Below are positions 16,937 to 27,147 of a stretch of DNA of 64,000 bases, in pieces; the stretch's first letter is position 1; each line of letters opens with the position of its first letter. Both the position numbers and the translations under genes were made by a program. The notes beneath the pieces are model-generated. The model did no database searches, was not told where the DNA came from, and saw only the letters and a program-made list of their open reading frames with translations. Origin of the DNA: Chthonomonas sp. UBA1950 (GTDB lineage Bacteria; Armatimonadota; Fimbriimonadia; Fimbriimonadales; Fimbriimonadaceae); NCBI GenBank assembly GCA_002336105.1, contig DDEQ01000044.1:120201-184200 (forward strand), written 5' to 3'.

Positions 16937-18004
16937 ATGCGTAACTACTTCTTGGTGATAATGCTCCCCCTGGCCATTCTTGGACTATCGGGCGGGGCTG
17001 TTGCTGGAACACAGATTAGGAAGTTCGATTGTGAGCTTGTGCTTAATGTAGCGTCGCTTTTCCCGGAGAATGCTACTATTGATACCATTTCCGACGATTA
17101 CTTCAAAGGGAATTATAGTAATGAAGTTAACAAGCGGCAAGTCTCGAAGGTTCTTGCGCTCCGAGGAAAGCCCGTCAAGGTCAGGTCTACCTTGTTTGAA
17201 AAAACAGATGGCGGGGGATATTCACTGGAACTCCCTGGGGTATCACTTCCTAGTCAGCTTCCAGAAATTCGTCACGAAGTCTACGACGGAAAGCAGAATG
17301 TTAAGTGGACGACTTACGAAGCCAAGCTCGTCGACGTAGGGTATGTGGACAAAGGTACAAGCGAATCGCTGAAATGGTCGCCAGTAGTAAAAACCCTCCT
17401 TGGCTATCTACCTGTTGGGCCAGAAGTCAAAAAGCCGGGGTTGAGTGAAAACGAGTCGGCATATTGGGAAACGCCAATCATTCGCGTCGATGAGGCAAAC
17501 CTTAAGTTGCCGAAGCGATCTGAGCGGTACTATGTGATTCGCTATACTGGGCCTGCCCGAAAGAAGATAGATACCATTTCTATGTATTGGAACCCTCGAG
17601 CAGTCATCCCATTCGAGGTTTTGAAGTTTAATGATGCGGAAATTGTAGGCAATAGGTTGCAATACGGGTCGGTACTCCTCGCTCGATATGACAATGATAA
17701 GATCGCCTCGGAACTGCAATTCAAACTCCTTTCGCAAACTGAGGAATCCGAAGAGATTCAAGATGTTCCGCCGAAAGACCTGTTATTCCTTGATCGGCGT
17801 CTTGGAGCAGGGAAACATAAGTCATTTATCTATGACGGCAAAGCAATCCCGACAGAAGATGATTTGGCTCGAGATTGGCGCGAACGTGAAAACCTCGTAA
17901 AATCGCGTCAGCGAGATAATCGACCGATCTTCCAGTTTGCCGGAGGCAGCGTTTTAATCTGCCTGGGGTTTTATTTATGGCGAAAGTCGAAGGCAATTCG
18001 ATAA
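16937..18004 (+). CDS. Exported, C-terminally membrane-anchored protein of unknown function
   Basis: The 355-residue protein has a signal peptide (hydrophobic residues 5-22, ending GGAVAG) and a C-terminal transmembrane segment (FQFAGGSVLICLGFYLW, about residues 331-347) followed by basic residues RKSKAIR. The bulk should therefore lie outside the inner membrane, anchored at its end. I recognise no domain. It contains very few cysteines. Its last 28 bases overlap the start of the VKOR-thioredoxin gene in another frame, so the two are probably cotranslated and may act together in envelope protein maturation; that link is inference. Confidence 0.8.
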   Translation: MRNYFLVIMLPLAILGLSGGAVAGTQIRKFDCELVLNVASLFPENATIDTISDDYFKGNYSNEVNKRQVSKVLALRGKPVKVRSTLFEKTDGGGYSLELPGVSLPSQLPEIRHEVYDGKQNVKWTTYEAKLVDVGYVDKGTSESLKWSPVVKTLLGYLPVGPEVKKPGLSENESAYWETPIIRVDEANLKLPKRSERYYVIRYTGPARKKIDTISMYWNPRAVIPFEVLKFNDAEIVGNRLQYGSVLLARYDNDKIASELQFKLLSQTEESEEIQDVPPKDLLFLDRRLGAGKHKSFIYDGKAIPTEDDLARDWRERENLVKSRQRDNRPIFQFAGGSVLICLGFYLWRKSKAIR

Positions 18005-18939
18005 CTGGTTTCGCTTCGGCAGCGGCCGGTGCAGCTGGATTGTTTTGCGCCGTATACCTTTCGGGAACTCATTTCCGTGACGCCGAGCCGATTTGCTTGG
18101 CGACTGGATGTAGCAGTTGGTACCAAAGCGGCCCGTTCTCGTCCATTGGTTCGATACCCCTAGCAGTGATCGGTCTTTGCGTTTGGCTGGCGATCTTCAC
18201 TATGCTCCGATTCGTTCCTTCGCGAAAGCGCCTGATTCTTGGAACCGCATGGGTGTTCGCTTTCACGGCAGACTCGTTGCAGGTCGTCGGGTACCAAGCA
18301 ACTGGAACATATTGCTTGTGGTGCCTGAGCCATGCCATCTTCGCTACTGTATTTGCGATAACACTTCTACGAGCGAATATTCCCCCTTTACGCGATGCCT
18401 CACTTCCGGTGTTCGCTGTGCTGATCGGAACCGGCATGGCGTTTCTGTCCCCACGCGATCTAAGTGGTGTGTCTTCAGCAGGCATTGCGTTGACGAAAGA
18501 GCCCCTCGACGCTCTGCGACCGGCTGGTGTTTGGTTCTATGCCAACGCAAACCCGCAGAAGAAAGTGGTAGCCGTGGTTGATTTGAATTGTGGACACTGT
18601 GTGAACTGGCTTCAACACACGGCGGCACACTCCGATGCACGCCATCCGCTCATGGTGGTTTGGGCTTCAATTGTGAAGGGTGAAATGCCGTCAGACGCAA
18701 ACCACGTGGCGGATGGGATAGGAGCGGATCCTGAAAAACTTCGGAGATATTTCGCTACTGGCTGCAAGCCTGCCCCAGGGATCGGCAAAGGGCCGAGGGA
18801 TGCTAGGCGGAACGCCTCCGAAAAACTGTTTGATCGCCTCGGAATTGGCTCCACCCCGCACTTTATTGTTTACGAGGTAGGCACAGCGAAAGCGGTAGGA
18901 AGCGCCAAAGCCTATGCAACTCTGTTCGAGCCTGAGTGA
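17977..18939 (+). CDS. VKOR-family disulfide oxidoreductase fused to a thioredoxin-like domain
   Basis: Bacterial VKOR homologues reoxidise periplasmic disulfide-forming proteins with quinone, replacing DsbB. Residues 1-145 show four membrane segments, the loop Cys pair CLATGC near residues 40-45, the conserved Ser/Gly region SIGSIPLAVIG, and the quinone-side active site YCLWCLSH near residue 112. After a fifth hydrophobic segment comes a thioredoxin-like domain with CGHC in VVDLNCGHCVNW near residue 204 and GSTPHFIV near residue 289, the usual cis-Pro context. The fusion places oxidant and carrier in one chain. It begins inside the preceding gene, suggesting coupling. Confidence 0.9.
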   Translation: MAKVEGNSITGFASAAAGAAGLFCAVYLSGTHFRDAEPICLATGCSSWYQSGPFSSIGSIPLAVIGLCVWLAIFTMLRFVPSRKRLILGTAWVFAFTADSLQVVGYQATGTYCLWCLSHAIFATVFAITLLRANIPPLRDASLPVFAVLIGTGMAFLSPRDLSGVSSAGIALTKEPLDALRPAGVWFYANANPQKKVVAVVDLNCGHCVNWLQHTAAHSDARHPLMVVWASIVKGEMPSDANHVADGIGADPEKLRRYFATGCKPAPGIGKGPRDARRNASEKLFDRLGIGSTPHFIVYEVGTAKAVGSAKAYATLFEPE

Positions 18940-19094
18940 GAACCTGTTGATTCGGGTAGAAAACGCACGCCAAATAATGGTGCCTAACGGGGTGAACGTT
19001 AGACTCACTGAGTATATGGGCTACCTAGAAATAGCCAGGATATGTGACCCCCTACGGTTTGCCTATCAGCTAACCATAAGGGGATTCAAGATTC

Positions 19095-22000
19095 CTACGA
19101 CTTGATCAGAAACTTATACTCCCCGCCTCCGACTTCGCATTTAACGGTGCCCGACTCAACCCTAATCCCGCTGACGCCTTTGCTCGTCGCGAGGGCAGTG
19201 CCCGATTCGGTGACACGACTTGCATCCTTGGTGGGGAGAACCACGGTCGCGGTTGTGTTGGCTGGAACCGTGATCGAAATCTCGATCATCTTGCCGGTCT
19301 TTTTCCATTCGGATTTGATCAGTCCGTACTGTGAATCGAGATCACCCTTCACCCATTGCAGGTCCCCCGGCATGACCGGATGAATCACAAAATGCTTGAA
19401 TCCAGGTTGATCTGGATCAGGTCTGATTCCAGCTAGATACTGGTTCATCCAGATATACAGGTCGCCGATCAGCATAACATGGTTGCGAGAGTTCATCGCC
19501 GGATTGGCGGTGTCGCCGTTCCATAGCTCCCAAATCGTCGTCGCTCCCTTTTCGATCATGTATCCCCAGCTTGGATAGGTGGTTCGTGTTGCCATCTTAT
19601 ATGCGATGTCGGCTCGACCATGGTCGCTTAAGGTCCTCATCAGCCACTGTCCGCCGATGAGACCGGTGCCGATCATTCCTGGGGTTTTGTTCTCGATTTT
19701 GTCGACCAGTTGCTTGAAGACTTTGTCTTCCTGATCGGCTGGTGTAAGGCCGAAAAAGAGCGGCAGAATCGACGAAGTTTGCGATCCGTTGTCGAAAGTG
19801 CCAGTCTCGGATTTGTAGAACTTTGAATTAAAGGAATTAGCGATTACCGACGCCTTTGTTTCAAATTCGACGGCATCGGCAGGCTTGCCAATGATCTTGG
19901 CGTAACGGGCAAGAAGCATCAGGTTGTGATAGTGATAGCTCGTCGCAAGCAACGCCCCGGAGGTCTTTCGGGCAGGGTCTTGCGAGTGGATCAATTCTGG
20001 CTTTTCAGGCGGGGCGCACCAGTCGCCGTAAGTGTCGGCGGTGGTAATGCCGTTTTTCACTGTGGCATCCATGTGCTCGACCCATCGCTTCATCATGTCG
20101 TAGTTCTTTTCAAGAACCCGCTTATCGCCGTACATGTCGTACAAGGTTCCGGGAACGATCACGGCGAGCGAAGGCCAAGTGACGTTGTTGTTGTAGAACC
20201 ACCAGTAGGCGGGCGCTACGTCGGGAAGACTTCCGTCGGCTTGTTGAGCATCGCGAATATCGTCGAGCCACTTCGAGTAAATCGTCGAGATGTTGAACAA
20301 CGAGGCTTCGCCAAGTGACTCGGCGGCTCGGTCGCCTGTCCAGCCGTGACGCTCATCACGCTGAGGGCAGTCGGTGATGATGCTGTGATAGTTTCCACGA
20401 ACGCCCCAGAAAACGTTGTGCGCGATTTTGTTGAGCAGGGTGTTTGAGGATTCGAAATGCCCAGAGCGAGGAAGATCGTCGTGAACGACGTGGCCGACGA
20501 TTGTGTTTAGATCAGGCCGACCAGGGTAGCCCGTGACCTCGACGAACTGGAATCCATGATAGGTGAATCTCGGTTCGTAAGTTTCGACTGCCGCACTACC
20601 GATGGTGTAAGTGTCGGTAGCTTGAGCCGATCTCAGGTTTTCGGTGTACAACTCGCCCTTCGGGGTGACAGACTCCGCGAACCTCATTTTGACTGATTGG
20701 CCAGGGCGTCCCTTGACCTTGAGTTGGCACCAGCCGACCATGTTTTGGCCCATGTCGTAGACAAAAACGCCAGGTCGAACTTCCTTTACTGACTTGGGCG
20801 TGACGATATCGGTCACCCGAATGGGCTCATTCATCTGGGCAACGATTTCGCCCTTTGGACCATCCACGAGTTCGGGCTTTATCCATTTGGCATCGTTGAA
20901 ACCCGAGTTCGACCACCCGGTTAGGTTCTTTGTGGCGTCGTAGACCTCGCCGTCGTATTCGTTGTTGGCTCGGATAGGTCCGTCCGTGGTCAGTTTCCAG
21001 GATTGGTCAGAAGTAATCGTTTCCTTGGAGCCGTCAGCGTAGGTGACGTCGATCTGCATCAATAGCTTGGGCAGGCCGAATGTTCGCATGTCAACCGGAG
21101 TGTGCGAGCGCATGGCGTAGTAGCGGCCATTGCCGAGAATAACGCCTATTGCATTCTTGCCAACCCCTAGTTGCCTCGTCACGTCGAATGTGATGTACAT
21201 CGCGCGTTTGTCGTATTCGGTTAAGCCCGGCTCAAGAACGTGGTCGCCAACCTTTTGCCCGTTGAGTTGTAACTCAAACAAGCCCAATCCGCTGATCGAA
21301 GCGGTTGCACTCTCGATCTTCTTATTGATCGAAAACTCCTTTCGAAGATATCGTGCGGGCAGGATGCGGAGGTCGGGATCGAGGCGACCCCAAGGGCCGA
21401 TTCCATAGGCGCCCAGTTCCTTTGCTTTTGCCCAAACTTTTCCATCAACACTACTTTCCCACGATGCTCCTGAGTTGAGAGTGATGGTCTTTCCATCGAT
21501 CATCTCCATCTTGAGATTGGCGATCAATCCAGCCGGGCTTGGGTTTGGCAGTTCGTTGGTTCCTTTTACCCATATTTCGTTCTTGCCATTCTGGAGAAGC
21601 TGAGTGATGTCGACGGACTGTGGATCTCTAAAATTGTCTCCCTTAGCCACCAATTTCCCGTTGACTCTGAGTTCAAAAATATTATCAACCGCGAGGGTGA
21701 CAATAGCTTTTCTTGCAGCTTGACGGTTTGCAACTTTGAAACTCAGTCGGAAATAACGGTCTCCAGCAGGTGCCGACTTGGTGGGATCGCCTTCTGCTGT
21801 CCAGATCCATTTGGAGTCTTGAAGGGCAATTGATGCTTGGGGGCCGTCTTCGTGGTCATAGCCGATCCATTTTCCTTTCCAATCTTGTTTAGCGAGCAAT
21901 CCCATTGTCCAAAGGGCTGGTTTGCTCCATTCCGAGGCAACGCCTTTTGCATCCCAAACTTTGACTTTCCAAAAGCACTTTGTTTGCGAGGTGAGTTTGG

Positions 22001-22334
22001 TTCCGGCATAGTCCACCAGGTTGCTATCGCTGGTGGCTACCTTTCCCGAATCCCAAAGATCGCCTTTGTTGGCATCGAGTAGTTTCGCTGAGGATGCGAC
22101 CAGAATCTGATACGCCGTCTGCTTTTCGCCGCGCGCGTTTGAACGAATCTTCCAACTTAAACGCGGTGTTGTGACATCGATGCCAAGAGGATTTGAGAGG
22201 TACTCACAAGTTAGCGAATCAACGTTTGCCGCATGAGACACTAGAACTAGCGCCGCGAGAGAAACGGAAAACAGAAAAGGTCGAAGTTGCACTAGCGCTA
22301 TTTTGCTCTTTTGTCCTAGACAACGGTTTGCCAA
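19095..22334 (-). CDS. Exported alpha-L-rhamnosidase, GH78
   Basis: The 1079-residue enzyme releases terminal L-rhamnose from plant or bacterial polysaccharides and glycosides. It opens with a basic N-terminus and hydrophobic stretch ending VLVSHA (signal peptide), then the family start LTCEYLSNPLGI and an Ig-like domain, two beta-sandwich carbohydrate-binding-like regions (the second with RYLRKEF and LGNGRYY), and an (alpha/alpha)6 barrel whose acid residues lie in DCPQRDERHGWTGD near residue 655. The C-terminal part has a GH78 beta-sandwich (HFVIHP and VPANTTATV). Length fits the family. It is divergent from the subtilase. Confidence 0.95.
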   Translation of the reverse strand: MANRCLGQKSKIALVQLRPFLFSVSLAALVLVSHAANVDSLTCEYLSNPLGIDVTTPRLSWKIRSNARGEKQTAYQILVASSAKLLDANKGDLWDSGKVATSDSNLVDYAGTKLTSQTKCFWKVKVWDAKGVASEWSKPALWTMGLLAKQDWKGKWIGYDHEDGPQASIALQDSKWIWTAEGDPTKSAPAGDRYFRLSFKVANRQAARKAIVTLAVDNIFELRVNGKLVAKGDNFRDPQSVDITQLLQNGKNEIWVKGTNELPNPSPAGLIANLKMEMIDGKTITLNSGASWESSVDGKVWAKAKELGAYGIGPWGRLDPDLRILPARYLRKEFSINKKIESATASISGLGLFELQLNGQKVGDHVLEPGLTEYDKRAMYITFDVTRQLGVGKNAIGVILGNGRYYAMRSHTPVDMRTFGLPKLLMQIDVTYADGSKETITSDQSWKLTTDGPIRANNEYDGEVYDATKNLTGWSNSGFNDAKWIKPELVDGPKGEIVAQMNEPIRVTDIVTPKSVKEVRPGVFVYDMGQNMVGWCQLKVKGRPGQSVKMRFAESVTPKGELYTENLRSAQATDTYTIGSAAVETYEPRFTYHGFQFVEVTGYPGRPDLNTIVGHVVHDDLPRSGHFESSNTLLNKIAHNVFWGVRGNYHSIITDCPQRDERHGWTGDRAAESLGEASLFNISTIYSKWLDDIRDAQQADGSLPDVAPAYWWFYNNNVTWPSLAVIVPGTLYDMYGDKRVLEKNYDMMKRWVEHMDATVKNGITTADTYGDWCAPPEKPELIHSQDPARKTSGALLATSYHYHNLMLLARYAKIIGKPADAVEFETKASVIANSFNSKFYKSETGTFDNGSQTSSILPLFFGLTPADQEDKVFKQLVDKIENKTPGMIGTGLIGGQWLMRTLSDHGRADIAYKMATRTTYPSWGYMIEKGATTIWELWNGDTANPAMNSRNHVMLIGDLYIWMNQYLAGIRPDPDQPGFKHFVIHPVMPGDLQWVKGDLDSQYGLIKSEWKKTGKMIEISITVPANTTATVVLPTKDASRVTESGTALATSKGVSGIRVESGTVKCEVGGGEYKFLIKS

Positions 22335-22461
22335 AGTGAATCAAGTTTGTTTATCTCTCAGATAATTGCCGTGATTGCAATAATCTCGCGTCTATACCTG
22401 CGTTTTCGGCTCAGGCAATCTGGAATTCCGTCTTGGCACGGTGTTTCCGCATGAGGATTGC

Positions 22462-25200
22462 ATGAGAGAGCACATAATAAAATTACAAACCTTCATCGCT
22501 GTTGGAGCGATAGCACTTATGTGCTCGCAATCAGCGATGGCTCAAAACCTTCCCACCTATCGCCCGAACACGCTCTTGGTTGGGCTGAATGACAAAGTTA
22601 ATATTGCTCAGACCCGAGTATTGCTTTCTGGAGTTGGTCGTATCGAAGGATCGCTCCCTCAGCTGAAAGCCTTCCGGCTCAAGATCAACGACGGAAGCAA
22701 CCTGTACCAAGCAGTCGAAAGACTGAAGGCATCCGGGGCGTACCGATATGTTGAACTCGACTATCAGGCAAAGGCCTGTCAGACCAGTTCTCCAAATGAC
22801 CCCTATCTGAGTCAGCAGTACGCTTTGTCGATAACGAAGACGCTAACGGCTTGGCCAAGCTATGCTCCTCAAGGTTCGACAGTTGTGGCTGTTGTAGATA
22901 CTGGAATCGAACTGACCCACCCTGACCTGAAGAACAAACTTTTCAAGGATGATTCAGGCAAGTTGGTTGGATACGATTTTCAGAACGGCGATTCGGACCC
23001 GACGGACGACCAAGGCCATGGAACTCACTGCGCCGGAATCATTGCTGCAGAGGCGAACAACGGACAAGGAGTTGCTGGCGTTGGCGGATGGTTCACTACC
23101 GGAAGCTATGTAAAGCTGATGCCGATCAAGGCACTCGGTGCAGATGGCAACGGCTACATGTCGACCCTAGCCCAAGGAATAACCTACGCAGCAGATCATG
23201 GTGCAAATGTCATCAGCATGAGCTTTGGAGGCACGAGTAGCTCGTCAACGCTTAGCGATGCGATCAACTATGCATGGGGCAAAGGCTGTGTATTGGTGGC
23301 GGCGGCTGGCAACAGCTCAACCACGGCGTATAGCTTTCCAGCCGCATATCCCAACGTGATCTCGGTCGCATCGACCGATAGCACGGACACTTTAAGCTCA
23401 TTCTCGAATTACGGAACATGGGTCCTTACCGCGGCACCGGGATCTGATATTGCGTCAACCTATCTTGGTGGCCAGTATGCAAAGATGAGCGGCACCTCAA
23501 TGGCTTGCCCATTCGTGGCTGGTGAGGTAGCTCTTTTGAAGGCGCAGGTTCCTTCTTTATCGAATTCTGACCTTTCCAACCTTGTCATCACCAATGTTGA
23601 TACCTACTCTCCGTACGTTGGCAGGACAGGTTCGGGTGGTCGCGTCAACGTTCTCAAAGCCTTGCAAGCGGCAATGAGTTCGCAAACTTCGTCGCTGTCA
23701 GCTGTGACAGTATCACCTTCCTCGTTAGTCGGTGGATCGACAGCAACCATTACGGTGACACTTTCTAAGGCGGCGCCAACCGGTGGTGCACAAGTGACTT
23801 TGAAGTCATCAGACACAAAAGTGACCCTTCCAGCTTCAGTCACGGTCGCGGCTGGCGCGACGACCGGAACTGCTAGCGTTGGAACGACAGCGGTGTCGGA
23901 GCGCCTCATGGCGACCCTAACTGCAAGCTATTTGTCCGTTTCCAAGACATGCACTTTGGAAGTGACCGCGCCGTCTCCTGAGTTGACCTCTATTGCGATC
24001 AACCCCGTCGCGGTGAACTCCGGCTCCTCAGCGACTTTGACAGTTACTCTTTCGAAGGCTGCACCAGTCGGAGGCATGACAGTGACGCTAACTTCGAGTT
24101 CTTCGACCGTTGCAGCGCCGAGCACAGTTGCCGTGGCTGCTGGCGCGACGACAGGAACTGCGACGTTGACGACTTCGTCTGTCGCGACATCGTCGACGGC
24201 GACACTCACCGCAAAACTCCGCACAGTCACCAAGTCGGCTACCTTAACTGTCAATCCTATTCAACCTGTTCTCTCGAACTTAACTCTTGACCCTGCGTCG
24301 GTAGTGGGAGGCAAGTCAGCAAACCTGACTGTCAGCCTTAGTTCGGTTGCCTTGTCGGGCGGCGCAGTTGTGACAATCTCCTCGGATAGCAGATTTGTAA
24401 AAGCTACCACTGCAATCACTGTTCCCGCTGGAAGATCTTCGGCGACGCTTGTTGTCACGACGAGTGTGGTTTCAGCCGATACCCGTGCTAATTTTACTGC
24501 GACTTACGCGGGAACGTCGAAGTCGGCTACCTTAACGGTTACGGCACCAAAACCGAGTGTGTCTTCTGTTACCGTTAACCCATCCCGACTCACTTCGGGT
24601 GCGTCGGCCACGTTGACAGTCACTCTAGACAGGGTGGCGCCAACGGGCGGAACAACCGTCACTTTGAGTTCAAACTCAGCTACGGCTCCGCTACCCGGAT
24701 CGTTGGTAGTTCCGGCTGGCAGTAAGTCTGCAAGCGTTATTTTTACCTCAGGACAAGTCGCCGCGAGCACCTCCGTGACACTTGGCGCAGAAGCCAATGC
24801 CGTTAAAAAGACGGCTGTATTGACAATCAATCCGACGGCTCCAAAGCTAGCTTCAGTGACTCTTGACCCTTCGACTATCATTGGCGGAAAGAGCGCGAAT
24901 CTGTTGATTGCCCTGGATAAAGTCGCTCCTCAAACCGGTTCGGCAGTGTCGCTCAAGGCAACAACTACGGGAGGAACACTTTCCACCACGATCTTGATTC
25001 CAGCAGGGAAGTCTTCGGCGGTTGTTCAAGTAACAACAAGCACAGTGACAACTCCGCAGATCGTAACATTGACTGCGAAGCTCAATGACCTATCTCTTTC
25101 TAAGATTCTCACAGTGAATCCTGCATCTAAGGTTTCCAGTGGGGAATCGCGAAAGGCAAGTAGTCTACGAGTGCAACTCAAGCTTCTATCCACCAAATAA
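22462..25200 (+). CDS. Exported subtilisin-like serine protease (S8) with tandem Ig-like repeats
   Basis: Start at 22462 because GAGGA lies 5-6 bases upstream; the ATG at 22441 lacks this. Signal peptide to about residue 28 (CSQSAMAQ). A propeptide-like segment precedes the catalytic domain, whose triad is Asp in VVDTGIELTHPDL near residue 146, His in GHGTHCAG near residue 191 and Ser in GTSMACPFVAG near residue 346. From residue 410 on there are five or six beta-sandwich repeats of about 90 residues, each starting like SVTVNPSSLVGGSTATITVTL and containing PxGG and AAGATTGTA. They probably hold the enzyme on the surface or on substrate. Confidence 0.95.
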   Translation: MREHIIKLQTFIAVGAIALMCSQSAMAQNLPTYRPNTLLVGLNDKVNIAQTRVLLSGVGRIEGSLPQLKAFRLKINDGSNLYQAVERLKASGAYRYVELDYQAKACQTSSPNDPYLSQQYALSITKTLTAWPSYAPQGSTVVAVVDTGIELTHPDLKNKLFKDDSGKLVGYDFQNGDSDPTDDQGHGTHCAGIIAAEANNGQGVAGVGGWFTTGSYVKLMPIKALGADGNGYMSTLAQGITYAADHGANVISMSFGGTSSSSTLSDAINYAWGKGCVLVAAAGNSSTTAYSFPAAYPNVISVASTDSTDTLSSFSNYGTWVLTAAPGSDIASTYLGGQYAKMSGTSMACPFVAGEVALLKAQVPSLSNSDLSNLVITNVDTYSPYVGRTGSGGRVNVLKALQAAMSSQTSSLSAVTVSPSSLVGGSTATITVTLSKAAPTGGAQVTLKSSDTKVTLPASVTVAAGATTGTASVGTTAVSERLMATLTASYLSVSKTCTLEVTAPSPELTSIAINPVAVNSGSSATLTVTLSKAAPVGGMTVTLTSSSSTVAAPSTVAVAAGATTGTATLTTSSVATSSTATLTAKLRTVTKSATLTVNPIQPVLSNLTLDPASVVGGKSANLTVSLSSVALSGGAVVTISSDSRFVKATTAITVPAGRSSATLVVTTSVVSADTRANFTATYAGTSKSATLTVTAPKPSVSSVTVNPSRLTSGASATLTVTLDRVAPTGGTTVTLSSNSATAPLPGSLVVPAGSKSASVIFTSGQVAASTSVTLGAEANAVKKTAVLTINPTAPKLASVTLDPSTIIGGKSANLLIALDKVAPQTGSAVSLKATTTGGTLSTTILIPAGKSSAVVQVTTSTVTTPQIVTLTAKLNDLSLSKILTVNPASKVSSGESRKASSLRVQLKLLSTK

Positions 25201-25215
25201 AACCCTAGCCCATAA

Positions 25216-25251
25216 CCCGCTGGTGAGCCAATCTCTCCGGCGGGGGTTTTT
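25216..25251 (+). terminator. Intrinsic terminator of the subtilase gene
   Basis: CCCGCTGG at 25216-25223 pairs with CCGGCGGG at 25237-25244 (one G-T pair) and is followed by GGTTTTT. It lies 16 bases after the stop and also just before the convergent FUSC gene end. Confidence 0.8.
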
Positions 25252-27094
25252 ATGATGTCTGGCCGACGATGTTGATCATTAGCCTTGCTTCGCTCACGGC
25301 CCGTTGAAGGCGGGCTCGCATGGTTGGGTCATCTTCTACTCTGCCCAACGAAACTTCCAGTGAATTTGCGTGAAGCGAGAGCATCACCGCTGCATTCTCG
25401 TGAAGAGCCTCGATTGCTTGGCGAAGTGTCTGAAGGTCTTCTTTGTGACTCCAGTTTGGTTCCAGATGAGCCGCGTTCAGGAGCCTCTCAGCCTCAATTC
25501 TTAGCCTTCTAGCCGCAGCTTTTTTCCGCTCTGCTTCGGCATAGTCCGAGGGGCCACCCATGTAAACGACCGATTCGCCAAAGGCTAGCTGAGCCTCGAA
25601 AGCTTCTTTCAAAACGCGGCGAACGTTAGGAGATTCCCAAATCGGCCATACGACCGTAGCAACAATTGAAAGGAAAGCACCGACGAACGTCGCGCCGACT
25701 CTCAGCAACGCCACCTGTCCTTCGGCTATGCCCTGCATGGTTAGCCCCAACTCCACATAAGCGGTGAGAGCAGCGATATAGCCTGCGAAGTGAATCTCTA
25801 GCGTCGCAAATGTGACCCAGGCAAAGAAAATCGACAGGGATAAGAGAATCACTATTGCTCCGTGGAAAATTCGGGAAAGAACCGTTGCAACGATCACGCC
25901 AAGAAGCGTTCCAACAAAACGTTCGGCACCACGAATCAGGGTAGTTCCATAGTCTGGTCGAAGTAAAAAACAGGTGGTCAGCGGGACCCAATATCCAAAA
26001 GGTACGTGCTGGAATTTATAAAGCGCTGTACCAGCGGCGATAGCAAGCCCAAACCTAACCGAGTGCCGGAGGGTCAGGTTTCTTAGCGTAAGCGAAAGCG
26101 TCTTTGCGTCTGTTTCTGGTTCTGGAGCAATAGCCGAATCTGGTGCGCCGCGCCTTAGATCATCGAGCGATGCCTGTATTAGCCGAGTCCAACGAAGCAA
26201 TTCAGACATTTCGCGAATAGGATTCTCGAACTCTGGCATCGAGAATGGTGGAAGATGAATTTGCCCTTTGCGAATTCCGTTTTCACATGCAATGAGTTGC
26301 TCAAGGACCTCACGCCTGACCGCCTCGGCGGCTTGGAGTGGACCTTCTCCCATGCGGCGAAGCAGTCGATGAGCCTTAGCAAACCCCACCAGTCCCGCAC
26401 GAATGGTTTCTGCCACACGCAGAGCATGGGTCAACGAAGCGTACTCAGATGCCGAAACTAAGTGGATGCCTTCGCGAAGCCGCGTATTGGCGTCGTCAAA
26501 CTCTGATCCGCCAGGGATGATGTCGGTGTTATCGGTTGCGACGTAGAAAACGAGCGCCGAAAAGGCTTCTGCAACGGCTCTTCTTTCAACACGGTGCGGA
26601 AGAAACCTAGAGAAGAGCGTGATGATGAAGGCTTGGAGCAAACCGCCGAAGAACAAAGAAACGGCGGCAATGATCGGAGAATGATGCCCAGGGAGGCCAG
26701 CCGTAATGATGAAAATGGCGGTTCCAAGGATGCCTACGATGGCATTTTGACCACTTGCCGCTCCGTAGGCGGCAAAGATGAGTGCCACTACGAACGAGCC
26801 AACGACGGTAAGGAGTATGCTCGGCCCGGCGAAGAAGCCAGCTCCCGTCAAGACAGAAACCACAAATGCGGTCAAAATCATCCGCTTCACGCGGATAAGG
26901 TGTGAATTGCCGTAGCTCGCGAGGCCAACATAGAGCGCGCCGATTCCTGCCACGACACCCATCAGCAATTCGTGCTCGAAATAGCCGACGACAGAGCAAA
27001 CGGCAATGGCGACGACACGCAACAAAGCAGACCACGGTCGCCATCTGTCGAGACGAGCCTTGCGCAAAGAGCGATAAATGCTGTGGATCGTCAC
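25250..27094 (-). CDS. FUSC-family inner membrane protein (aromatic acid exporter / fusaric acid resistance-like)
   Basis: The 614-residue protein has the duplicated FUSC layout: about six membrane helices in residues 20-165, a cytoplasmic helical domain of about 170 residues, a second set of about six helices (residues 350-480, starting LRHSVRFGLAIAAGTALYK and including FGYWVPLTTCFLLRPDYGTT, a family hallmark) and a cytoplasmic tail. Relatives such as YccS and AaeB export aromatic acids or are of unknown role. No membrane-fusion partner lies next to it. It is divergent from the GH20-like gene by 53 bases. Confidence 0.85.
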   Translation of the reverse strand: MTIHSIYRSLRKARLDRWRPWSALLRVVAIAVCSVVGYFEHELLMGVVAGIGALYVGLASYGNSHLIRVKRMILTAFVVSVLTGAGFFAGPSILLTVVGSFVVALIFAAYGAASGQNAIVGILGTAIFIITAGLPGHHSPIIAAVSLFFGGLLQAFIITLFSRFLPHRVERRAVAEAFSALVFYVATDNTDIIPGGSEFDDANTRLREGIHLVSASEYASLTHALRVAETIRAGLVGFAKAHRLLRRMGEGPLQAAEAVRREVLEQLIACENGIRKGQIHLPPFSMPEFENPIREMSELLRWTRLIQASLDDLRRGAPDSAIAPEPETDAKTLSLTLRNLTLRHSVRFGLAIAAGTALYKFQHVPFGYWVPLTTCFLLRPDYGTTLIRGAERFVGTLLGVIVATVLSRIFHGAIVILLSLSIFFAWVTFATLEIHFAGYIAALTAYVELGLTMQGIAEGQVALLRVGATFVGAFLSIVATVVWPIWESPNVRRVLKEAFEAQLAFGESVVYMGGPSDYAEAERKKAAARRLRIEAERLLNAAHLEPNWSHKEDLQTLRQAIEALHENAAVMLSLHANSLEVSLGRVEDDPTMRARLQRAVSEARLMINIVGQTS

Positions 27095-27147
27095 AGGTTC
27101 AAGCGTACTTCAACAACTTCGCCGTTCGACACCAGTAAACTTGCGCC

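Noticed and set aside
23604..24881. Several long minus-strand frames opposite the Ig-like repeats of the subtilase
   Set aside because: They are antisense shadows caused by the biased Thr/Val/Ser codons of the repeats; no motifs or ribosome sites.
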